Assembly: GCA_034927345.1 (NCBI GenBank)
Contig: JAYFQE010000012.1
Coordinates: forward strand, 82,900 to 146,899
Direction of reading: 5' to 3'
DNA from: JAYFQE01 sp034927345
GTDB lineage: Bacteria > Bacillota > Clostridia > Saccharofermentanales > UBA5734
Length of the DNA stretch: 64,000 nucleotides
Both the position numbers and the translations under genes were made by a program. A model generated the notes under the pieces. It did no database searches and had not been told where the DNA came from. It saw nothing but the letters and a program-made list of their open reading frames with translations. Below, one piece after another: positions 9,032 to 16,768 of this stretch; position 1 is the stretch's first letter; each line of letters starts with the position of its first letter.

Positions 9032-11182
9032 ATGCTGTGCGGCGTCCAGTTTTTTCGTTATCCCGGTCCGCCGCCGGAAGAAATCGGCCGCGATCTGACG
9101 GTTTTCAAAGCCTGCGGCATAACCTGCGTCCGGATCCAGCAGGTTTGGTCCTATGAGGAACCGCGGCCGGGCCAATATGATTTCAGAACGCTTCTGGCTT
9201 TGCTGGATCAAGCGGCGGCAGCCGGCCTGGATGTCCTGATAACCCTGACCCTGGAAAATGCCCCGTCCTGGCTTTATCATGAACAGGATATTTGTCAGCG
9301 CAATGCTTTCGGCGAGATCATCCGCGATACGAACCCGTATCCGCTCCCGTCGGACGGCAAACCGGGGCCCTGCTGGGACAACCCTTTCGCCCGGGCTGCC
9401 GCCGAGCGTTTTGTCGAAGCGCTGCTGCAGGCTGCCGCCGGCTGTCCGGCGGTCAAAGGCTGGGTTATATGGCAGGAACCGACGGCCCTGCCGCGGCAGG
9501 ACCCGCGCGAACCGGGGGCTTCTTCCTATTGCTGCTGTCCCCATACCCTGAAGAAGTTTCAAGCCTGGCTGCAGGGACAATATGGCACCCTGGACAAACT
9601 GAACGAGACCTTGATGGTTCATTATCAGGACTGGGCGGATCTTGAGCCGCCGGTTCATCAAATGAATCCTCTGGCCAACGCCTTCTGCAATTTTTTGCGG
9701 GTGCGGATGGCCGAAATCGCCGCCTGGAAAAGGGCTCTGGTTAAAAAACTGGATCCTCAAAACCGGCCGGTCATGATCCATGCCGGCTACTCCATTTTAG
9801 ACCGGGGCTTCGGCGGCGGCTGGCACGACGATTATATGCTGGCCAAGAACGCCGATATTTATGGCCGTTCGCTTTATCCGCTTTGGTTTGGCAGCGAAAA
9901 CGGGCCGGAAGCCTCGATCCGCGCCATTCATCTGGCTCTGGACGGCGCCCGCGGCGCAGCTTGCGGCAAGCCGGTCTGGGCGGCCGAGCTGCAAGGCGGC
10001 CGCGCCTGCTCGGCTTTTGAACGCTGGCCTTCGCCGACCGGCCGCGATCTGGTCAACTGGACGCTGGCCAGCGTCGCCGGCGGCGCCAAAGGGCTGATCT
10101 ACTGGCAATACCGTGAAGAACGGATTTTTCACGAAGCTTATGGGCACGGCTTGCTAAACCGCCGGGGCGAAGCCATGCCCTGGCTGGCTGACCTGGCTGT
10201 TGTCCTTCGCTTTTTACACCGTCATGAGCCGGTATTCGACGCGGCTGTGCCCGAATCCGCGACGATAGCGATTGTAGTCAATACCGACAATTATATTCTG
10301 GGCTATCAGGCAGCGCGGGAAAACTGGGTTGCCGATTCATTGCCGGGACTTTATCAGGCTCTGCATGATCTGGACCTGCCGGTCGATCTGGTTTGGGCCG
10401 ACACGGTTCTGCAAAGCGGCCTGGCAGGCTACAAGTTTGTCTTTCTGCCTTTCCCCGCGGCTATGGCCGCCGATTACGCCCGGGTTCTGGCTGATTATGT
10501 AAGCGGGGGAGGGACGATCATTTCCGAGGCCGGGGCAGCTTTATTTGACGAGCATTCGATTGCGACTATAGAGAGTCCGGCTTTTGGCCTGGACCGGGTT
10601 TTCGGCGGCTGTGAAGACGACCTGTTTGATCTGCGGCACGAAGCTGAAGCCGGACAGACTGGCGAAAAAAAGCCGGTGACCGAACAGTCCTTCGATCTTG
10701 AAGGCTGCGGCGTTATGGCGGGTCTGTCGGTCCCGGGCCGGCACTGGCTGCAGACTTACCGGATCCAGACCGGCTGTCCCGTTTTCCGGTGGCGCGGCCG
10801 AGCAGCCGGACTGGTCAATCATTACGGCCGGGGTAAGGCCTACTTGATCGGAACCTTCTTTTCACAGTCGGAGCCGGGTTTGAAGATTGTAGAGAGGATT
10901 TTGCAAACCGAAGGGCTGATCACAGCGGCGGCGGAGAGAGAACAGGTCCGCTTACGCCGTTTGACCGGCCCGGCCGGCGATGTCCTGATCCTTTATAATC
11001 CGGGCTCCGCGGCCGCTTGCCGGTCCGTACCGCGCCGCCGCAGCCAAATGCTGTCGGCGGTCTTTCAAGCGGACATATCGGAAAAAAAAGGTGTCTGGGC
11101 CGTTGAAGTAGCGGCATATTCTTCCGCTTGCCTGATCATCAGTCAAAATGAATCTGTTTTCGGGACCCCCCCGGACAACTGA
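9032..11182 (+). CDS. GH42-like beta-galactosidase-type glycosidase
   Basis: A 716-residue cytoplasmic glycosidase that starts 3 bases after the previous stop, suggesting translational coupling. An N-terminal (beta/alpha)8 barrel runs to about residue 400. The likely acid/base Glu is in GWVIWQEP (near 150) and the likely nucleophile Glu in VWAAELQGG (near 320). A GH42-like trimerisation (glutamine-amidotransferase-like) domain follows at about 405-610 (VSGGGTIISEAG), then a small beta domain. There is no signal peptide, so it acts on imported sugar. Substrate could be a beta-galactoside or another beta- or alpha-linked sugar; GH42-like clades are diverse. Confidence 0.8.
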   Translation: MLCGVQFFRYPGPPPEEIGRDLTVFKACGITCVRIQQVWSYEEPRPGQYDFRTLLALLDQAAAAGLDVLITLTLENAPSWLYHEQDICQRNAFGEIIRDTNPYPLPSDGKPGPCWDNPFARAAAERFVEALLQAAAGCPAVKGWVIWQEPTALPRQDPREPGASSYCCCPHTLKKFQAWLQGQYGTLDKLNETLMVHYQDWADLEPPVHQMNPLANAFCNFLRVRMAEIAAWKRALVKKLDPQNRPVMIHAGYSILDRGFGGGWHDDYMLAKNADIYGRSLYPLWFGSENGPEASIRAIHLALDGARGAACGKPVWAAELQGGRACSAFERWPSPTGRDLVNWTLASVAGGAKGLIYWQYREERIFHEAYGHGLLNRRGEAMPWLADLAVVLRFLHRHEPVFDAAVPESATIAIVVNTDNYILGYQAARENWVADSLPGLYQALHDLDLPVDLVWADTVLQSGLAGYKFVFLPFPAAMAADYARVLADYVSGGGTIISEAGAALFDEHSIATIESPAFGLDRVFGGCEDDLFDLRHEAEAGQTGEKKPVTEQSFDLEGCGVMAGLSVPGRHWLQTYRIQTGCPVFRWRGRAAGLVNHYGRGKAYLIGTFFSQSEPGLKIVERILQTEGLITAAAEREQVRLRRLTGPAGDVLILYNPGSAAACRSVPRRRSQMLSAVFQADISEKKGVWAVEVAAYSSACLIISQNESVFGTPPDN

Positions 11183-11310
11183 ACGTCCCTTGAGCTCAAA
11201 GGTCGTCAAATTGATGCGAAAATACCCATATGATGCCTTTCATCTGTTCCTGTTCTGTTATATAATTCTGTTATCGGACAAATTAATAGACAGAATAAGG
11301 GGGTTTTCGA

Positions 11311-13572
11311 ATGGACGACTATTCGGAACAACGGCTGCAGGAAATGGTCAGGCATTTTGGCGACTGGTTTTTAGACGAGCAGAATTGCCAGAAAGGCCGG
11401 ATGACGCATAACCTTTATCCTTATACGCAAATGTTCTCGCCCATCCGGGTCAACCGGCTGAAGATTAAAAACCGTCTGGTGATGGCGCCGATGGGCAATA
11501 TATCGATGGCAGAGGAAACCGGCCGGCCTAACGAACGCATGGTTGCTTACTTTACCGAACGGGCCAAAGGCGGCGTCGGTTTGATTACCTCCGGCTTGAT
11601 CCCGATCAGCTTCGGCATCGATCATTCTCTGATCGAATTGGGCGAACTCTCTTATTTCCCCCGGATCGACCGGTCACGCACCGTTTTTGCCACCTGGCGG
11701 GACATTGCCGCCAATTGCCATGCCTGGGGCGCCAGCTTTTTCATCCAGCTGACGCCGGGCTTAGGCCGGGTCGGCAATCCGCAATGCCTGGTCAGCCAGC
11801 ACAAATTCCCGGTCTCGGCATCCTGGAATCCGAATTATTACATGCCGGCTTTGCCCTGCCTGCCGCTGTCGACCCATCATTTAAAGAAAATCATTAAAAA
11901 TGGCGGACAGGCCGCCGCGGACGCCAAAGCGGCCAATATTGACGGCGTTTATCTGCATGGTCATGAAGGTTACCTGCTGGAACAACTGACCAATCCGGCT
12001 TTCAACCGCCGGTCCGTCGGCCGGTATGCCGACTGGCAGGCGTTCGGACTGGACCTGGTGCGGGAAATCCGCCGCCGCTGCGGCGATCGTTATCCGATCA
12101 TGTACCGGATTGACCTTTCGCTTGCCTTGAATGAAACCTACGGATCACGCATGAATACCGAAAAATCGTTAAAAAAATTCCGGCATGAACGGAAAATTGC
12201 CGAAACCCTTGATTATATGCGCAATCTGGTTCAGGCCGGCGTCGATCTGTTCGATGTCGATCTGGGCTGTTATGATAACTGGTGGCTGCCGCATCCGCCG
12301 ATGTCCATGCCGGCCGGCTGTTATCTGGAAGTGGCCGGACTGGTCAAATCTTATTTTGCCGATGAAAAAATCCTGTCCAACGCCGGAATTCCCGTGCCGA
12401 TTGTCGCGGTCGGCAAGCTGGGTTATCCTGATCTGGCCGAAACCGCCCTGCGCGAGGGCCGCTGCGACATGGTCATGCTGGGCCGGCCGCTTTTGGCCGA
12501 TCCGCAATGGCCGCAAAAAGCCTTTGCCGGCCAGGTGGACCGGATCCGCCCCTGCATCGGCTGCCAGGAAGCCTGCATCAACGAGTTTGTCGACGGCGGG
12601 CATCCCCAGTGCGCCGTTAATCCGCGCACAGCCTTCGAGTTTGAACTGCCGGCGGAAATCCCGCCGGCGGCAAAACAGCGGAAAGTCGCCGTAATCGGCG
12701 GCGGGCCGGCCGGCGTCGAATGCGCCCTGGCCGCGCTGGCCCGCGGTCACGAAGTCTTTTTGTACGAACGGGAAGCGGAACTCGGCGGCATTGTCCGCCT
12801 GGGCAGCATACCGCTGATTAAATATGACATAGCCAATTATCTTCTGTGGCTGCAAAACCGTGCCCGCCGGGCTGAAGCAAATCCCCGCTTCCATTGCCTG
12901 CTGAATACGGAAGCAACCGTTGCCGGATTATCAGGCCGATATGACGTCATTGTTGCCGCGACCGGCACCCGGCAGCAGCTTCCGCCGGTACCTGGAGCGG
13001 AATTAGCCGTTTTCGGCACATCGCTGTTGGCCGATCCGGCCTTAATGGCCGGGAAAGACCGGATTATTGTAGTCGGCGGCGGCGCTGTCGGCTGCGAAAT
13101 TGCCTACTGGCTGGCTTATGAACATAAAAAGAACATTCAAGTCGTCGAGATGCTGCCGTACTTCATGAATCATGTCTGTACGGCTAATCGCGGCCATTTA
13201 ATCCATTATCTTGAAAAAGCCGGCGTCGGCCTTTTAAACGGAACGCGTCTGCTGGCTGTCGAACGCGGCCAGGTTCGGCTTTCCCGCAATGTTTCGCCCT
13301 CCCTGCCCAATCCTTATAATACCTGGCAGCCGATTTTGCCCGAGAATATCGAAAATCCTCTGGCCAAACCGATTCGCGAGGATTTGCGTGAAGTGACGCT
13401 GCCGGCTGATCTGGTGGTTATCGCCACAGGCGGCAAGAGTGATGAAACCTTATATGAAGCTTGCGTGCAAACGCTTGCCGCTCCGGAACTGCATAAGGTC
13501 GGCGACGCCAATACGCCGGCGAAAGTTATGGAAGCGGTTAAAGCCGGATATCGGCTCGGCTGCAGTCTTTAA
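11311..13572 (+). CDS. NADH:flavin oxidoreductase/2,4-dienoyl-CoA reductase-like Fe-S flavoenzyme
   Basis: A 753-residue three-part redox enzyme. An old-yellow-enzyme TIM barrel comes first (MAPMGNISM near 52; the HGHEGYLLEQ substrate/FMN loop near 215). A 4Fe-4S site follows with Cys 415, 418, 422 and 434 (C-x2-C-x3-C-x11-C). Then come FAD (VAVIGGGPAGVECA) and NAD(P) (IIVVGGGAVGCE) Rossmann domains. The family includes 2,4-dienoyl-CoA reductase, trimethylamine dehydrogenase and N-methylproline demethylase. Here it opens a cluster with aconitase X, so reduction of an enone made by dehydration, or oxidation of an amine, is plausible. AAGGGGG precedes the ATG by about 8 bases. The 128-base gap upstream probably holds its own promoter (TATAAT at 11261). 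Confidence 0.85.
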   Translation: MDDYSEQRLQEMVRHFGDWFLDEQNCQKGRMTHNLYPYTQMFSPIRVNRLKIKNRLVMAPMGNISMAEETGRPNERMVAYFTERAKGGVGLITSGLIPISFGIDHSLIELGELSYFPRIDRSRTVFATWRDIAANCHAWGASFFIQLTPGLGRVGNPQCLVSQHKFPVSASWNPNYYMPALPCLPLSTHHLKKIIKNGGQAAADAKAANIDGVYLHGHEGYLLEQLTNPAFNRRSVGRYADWQAFGLDLVREIRRRCGDRYPIMYRIDLSLALNETYGSRMNTEKSLKKFRHERKIAETLDYMRNLVQAGVDLFDVDLGCYDNWWLPHPPMSMPAGCYLEVAGLVKSYFADEKILSNAGIPVPIVAVGKLGYPDLAETALREGRCDMVMLGRPLLADPQWPQKAFAGQVDRIRPCIGCQEACINEFVDGGHPQCAVNPRTAFEFELPAEIPPAAKQRKVAVIGGGPAGVECALAALARGHEVFLYEREAELGGIVRLGSIPLIKYDIANYLLWLQNRARRAEANPRFHCLLNTEATVAGLSGRYDVIVAATGTRQQLPPVPGAELAVFGTSLLADPALMAGKDRIIVVGGGAVGCEIAYWLAYEHKKNIQVVEMLPYFMNHVCTANRGHLIHYLEKAGVGLLNGTRLLAVERGQVRLSRNVSPSLPNPYNTWQPILPENIENPLAKPIREDLREVTLPADLVVIATGGKSDETLYEACVQTLAAPELHKVGDANTPAKVMEAVKAGYRLGCSL

Positions 13573-13592
13573 GGATATCGAAGGAGGAGCCC

Positions 13593-14879
13593 ATGATCAG
13601 TTATCACATGAATCTGACCGAGGATGAAGAGGCCATGCTGCGAGGCGATAAAGGAGATACCCTGCGCAAGATCATGGAAACATTGGTCTTGTATGGCGAA
13701 ACCTTCGGCGCGGAACGCATGGCGCCGGTTACCGGCGCTTCACATCTGGTTACGAGCTTTGGCATACCGCTGCTGAAGCCGCTATTCCGCATCATGGACC
13801 AGCTGGTTGCCGGAGGATTGACCGCGCCGCGTCCCTTTACCGCCGATCCCCGGCCGCTGGATTACCAGAACGTCCCCTGCAGCATGATGGAAAAAATCGT
13901 TTTTCGCATTATGTACGGCAAACAGCGGGAATACGAACAACAATTGCTTAAAATCGGCATGAAGGAAAATGGTTTTTCCTGCGCCTGCTATTTACCGGAA
14001 ATGGGCAATTGCCCGCAAAAAGGGGACATTTTGTCCTGGGCCGAGTCATCGGCGGTGGTTTACGCCAATTCAGTTATTGGCGCCCGCTGCAATAGAAATT
14101 CCGGCGTCCTGGAGTTGTTCGGCACATTGGCCGGCCGGGTTCCGGTATTTGATTTGTTAACAGATGAAGGCCGCAAAGCAAAATGGGTGATCGAAGTTCG
14201 AACCTCCGGTTTACCGGAGGCGCAGATTCTGGGCAGCGCCATCGGCTTGAAAGTCATGGAAGCGGTTCCCTATATCAAAGGTCTGGATACCTGGCTTGGA
14301 CGGTCTTTGACTGACGAAGTCAAGGCTTATCTAAAAGATATGGGCGCGGCGACGGCTTCCAATGGCGCCGTCGGCCTTTACCATGTGGCGAATTTGACGC
14401 CGGAGGCTACAGAGCATGGCGAAGCGTTGATTTTGCCTGATGCCGCGACCTATGTGATCGACGACGCGGAGCTGAAGCGGGTGCGGGAAAGTTATCCGGT
14501 CATGTGGCCTGATCCGGCGGCCCGGCCGCGGCTGTGCTTTATTGGCTGCCCGCATCTGAGTTACGGCCAGCTGCTGGACTGGTCGGAGAAAATTCTGGCT
14601 GCGCTGACCAAACAAAATCGGCAAACCGTTGCCGTACCGACGATAATGACCGCCCCGCCGGGCGTGTTGGCCAAATTCAGCCGCTCTGAACTCAGTAATA
14701 AACTGCAGGCTGCCGGTGTCCGCCTGACTTCGATCTGCCCTCTGATGTATATGAATAATCCGATCGCCGCGAAAAAACCGGTCGTCACTAATTCCAATAA
14801 ACTGCGGACTTATACAACGGCGCGCTATGATACAGATGAGCAGATTATTAAAATCATCAGCGGGGAGGCGATTCAATGA
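13593..14879 (+). CDS. Aconitase X catalytic (large) subunit
   Basis: A 428-residue AcnX catalytic domain (formerly DUF521). Conserved blocks are visible: CYLPEMGNCPQKGDILSW near 130, SAVVYANSVIGARCNRNSG near 152-170 and GCPHLSYGQL near 311, where the Cys fits an Fe-S ligand. Known bacterial AcnX enzymes dehydrate cis-3-hydroxy-L-proline; archaeal ones dehydrate phosphomevalonate. Split large/small subunits, as here, are one known arrangement. The start has GAAGGAGGAG upstream. It ends overlapping the small-subunit gene by 4 bases (ATGA), so the two are co-translated. No proline-pathway gene is nearby, so a different hydroxy-acid or sugar-acid substrate is possible. Confidence 0.85.
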   Translation: MISYHMNLTEDEEAMLRGDKGDTLRKIMETLVLYGETFGAERMAPVTGASHLVTSFGIPLLKPLFRIMDQLVAGGLTAPRPFTADPRPLDYQNVPCSMMEKIVFRIMYGKQREYEQQLLKIGMKENGFSCACYLPEMGNCPQKGDILSWAESSAVVYANSVIGARCNRNSGVLELFGTLAGRVPVFDLLTDEGRKAKWVIEVRTSGLPEAQILGSAIGLKVMEAVPYIKGLDTWLGRSLTDEVKAYLKDMGAATASNGAVGLYHVANLTPEATEHGEALILPDAATYVIDDAELKRVRESYPVMWPDPAARPRLCFIGCPHLSYGQLLDWSEKILAALTKQNRQTVAVPTIMTAPPGVLAKFSRSELSNKLQAAGVRLTSICPLMYMNNPIAAKKPVVTNSNKLRTYTTARYDTDEQIIKIISGEAIQ

Positions 14880-15361
14880 GCGCGATTTTTAAAGGACGGC
14901 CGGTCGTTGCCGGTTCTGTGGCTGCCGAATGCGTTGTATCCCGCCAGGGGGTCAATACGTTGGCGACCTTTCAGAAAAGCGCCTTGAAAAAGGCAAAATG
15001 TGTTATATCATCCGATCAGAACAATCCGGATCTTTTCGGTAAAAACCTGACCGGCAAGATTCTTTGTTTGCCGCGGACAATCGGGTCGACAACCGGCGGC
15101 CTGGTCTTGCAGACCGTATGCGACATGGGCATTGCGCCGGCCGCCCTTTTGTTTTCCGAATCGATCGATTCGCTGGCCGCCGCCGGCGTAATCCTGGCCA
15201 AGGTTTGGGACAACAGCCCGATTATCGCTGTTGACCGGCTGGGGCCGGAATTTCTGGCTGCGGTAAAAAGCGGAATGAAGGTACAAGTTGATGCAGACGG
15301 AACAGTAACGATTTTAGAAAACGACGGCGCGCTTGCCGGCGTATTTGGATCAAAGGAATAA
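14876..15361 (+). CDS. Aconitase X swivel (small) subunit
   Basis: A 161-residue AcnX small subunit (formerly DUF126), the swivelling beta/alpha domain that closes over the active site of the large subunit. Typical segments are FKGRPVVAGSV at the N-terminus, GKILCLPRTIGSTTGGL near 61-77 with the catalytic-type Ser/Thr stretch, and an alanine-rich tail near 95-120. Its ATG overlaps the stop of the large-subunit gene. The pair presumably forms one dehydratase. Confidence 0.85.
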   Translation: MSAIFKGRPVVAGSVAAECVVSRQGVNTLATFQKSALKKAKCVISSDQNNPDLFGKNLTGKILCLPRTIGSTTGGLVLQTVCDMGIAPAALLFSESIDSLAAAGVILAKVWDNSPIIAVDRLGPEFLAAVKSGMKVQVDADGTVTILENDGALAGVFGSKE

Positions 15362-15521
15362 CGGACAGCATTTGCTTTTCATAGACTGGTTATTTGAAAT
15401 AGCGACTATTATAATGAACGATAGACAATATGCGCCAGGTCATAAACCGCCAGGCCTGATTCGCCTTGCTAAGCCCGGCCATTGTTGTCGCGATCATTGA
15501 TATTAGAGGAGAAACGACATC

Positions 15522-16745
15522 ATGAATCAGAAAGATCAGATCAGAATCGGTTTTATCGGCCTTGGCGGCCGCGGGCAAGGCGAGCTGTCTATCCTTTTGG
15601 ATATGCCGGACATAGCGATCAGCGCGGTTTGCGATCTTTATGAAGATCGCGCCCTGGAAGGCGTCCGGCTGGTTGAAGCATCCGGCCGGCCCAGCCCTTA
15701 TTGGACTCAGGACTATCGTCAGGTCATCAGCCGGGAGGATGTTGACTGCATCATCACCCCGTCGTCCTGGACTTCCCACAGCCAGATTATGCTGGCGGCA
15801 ATGAAGGCCGGCAAACCGGTCGGTACCGAAGTCGGCGGCGCCACGTCGATTCAGGATTGCTGGGATCTGGTCCGGGCTTGGGAAACAACCGGCGTCCCTT
15901 GCATGATGCTGGAAAACTGCTGTTATGGCCGGGAAGAATTGACTTTGCTGAACATGGTCCGCCAGAACTTATTCGGCGAATTGATCCATTGCCAGGGCGG
16001 ATATGAGCATGACCTGCGGTCGGAAGTCGCGCAGGGGATCGAGAATCGTCATTATCGTTTCCAGAATTATGCCCATCGCAACGGCGACATCTATCCGACC
16101 CATGCTTTGGGGCCGATCGCCAAGATACTGGACATCAACCGGGGCAACCGTTTTGTCAGCCTGGTGTCCTTTGCCAGCAAAACCCGCGGCATCAAAGAAT
16201 GGGCCATAGCAAATCTGGGCGCCGATCATCCGGCGGCCAATACAACGTTTACCCAGGGCGATGTCGTGACGACGATCATCAAGTGCTCACGCGGCGAAAC
16301 GGTTGTTTTGACGCATGATACGTCGCTGCCGCGGCCTTATTCGCGCGGCGGCAGAATCCAGGGAACCCGCGGCATCTGGATGGAAGACAACGGTTCCCTC
16401 TATCTTGAAGGCCGCAGTCCGCTGGATCAGTGGGAATCATTTAAAGATTACATGGAAGAATATGATCATCCGCTTTGGAAAAAATCAGATATTGCCAATT
16501 TCCAGGCCGGGCATGGCGGTATGGATTATCTGATTCTGCGAGCTTTCCTTGAACCTTTGCAAAACGGCCTGACAGAGCTGCCGATCGATGTTTACGACAC
16601 GGCGACCTGGATGGCGGTTACAGCTTTGTCCGAGGAGTCGATCGCTTTAGGCGGACAGACTGTTGCTTTCCCCGATTTTACCAATGGACAGTGGATCAAC
16701 CGCAAGCCGGGGCCTGCCCACCGTTACACACTCGATCGTATTTAA
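15522..16745 (+). CDS. GH109-like Gfo/Idh/MocA protein (NAD-dependent glycosidase type)
   Basis: A 407-residue Rossmann protein (GFIGLGGRGQGE at the N-terminus). In place of EKP it has GTEVGGATSIQDCWDLV, then MLENCCYG near 130, CQGGYEHDLR near 160 and YPTHALGPIAKILDINRG near 190. This order matches GH109, the family of NAD-dependent glycosidases first known as alpha-N-acetylgalactosaminidases, which cleave by transient oxidation at C3. No Tat or Sec signal is visible, unlike many Bacteroides GH109 proteins. It is 23 bases before the DUF4838 gene, so the two act together. Plain sugar dehydrogenase activity is the alternative. Confidence 0.75.
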   Translation: MNQKDQIRIGFIGLGGRGQGELSILLDMPDIAISAVCDLYEDRALEGVRLVEASGRPSPYWTQDYRQVISREDVDCIITPSSWTSHSQIMLAAMKAGKPVGTEVGGATSIQDCWDLVRAWETTGVPCMMLENCCYGREELTLLNMVRQNLFGELIHCQGGYEHDLRSEVAQGIENRHYRFQNYAHRNGDIYPTHALGPIAKILDINRGNRFVSLVSFASKTRGIKEWAIANLGADHPAANTTFTQGDVVTTIIKCSRGETVVLTHDTSLPRPYSRGGRIQGTRGIWMEDNGSLYLEGRSPLDQWESFKDYMEEYDHPLWKKSDIANFQAGHGGMDYLILRAFLEPLQNGLTELPIDVYDTATWMAVTALSEESIALGGQTVAFPDFTNGQWINRKPGPAHRYTLDRI

Positions 16746-16768
16746 CGATTTTTTCGAGGAGGTAGAAT

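Noticed and set aside
8381..9781. A 466-codon antisense frame across the second TIM barrel and GH42 genes
   Set aside because: No conserved motif, low-complexity Arg/Gly/Ile composition, and both sense genes are convincing.
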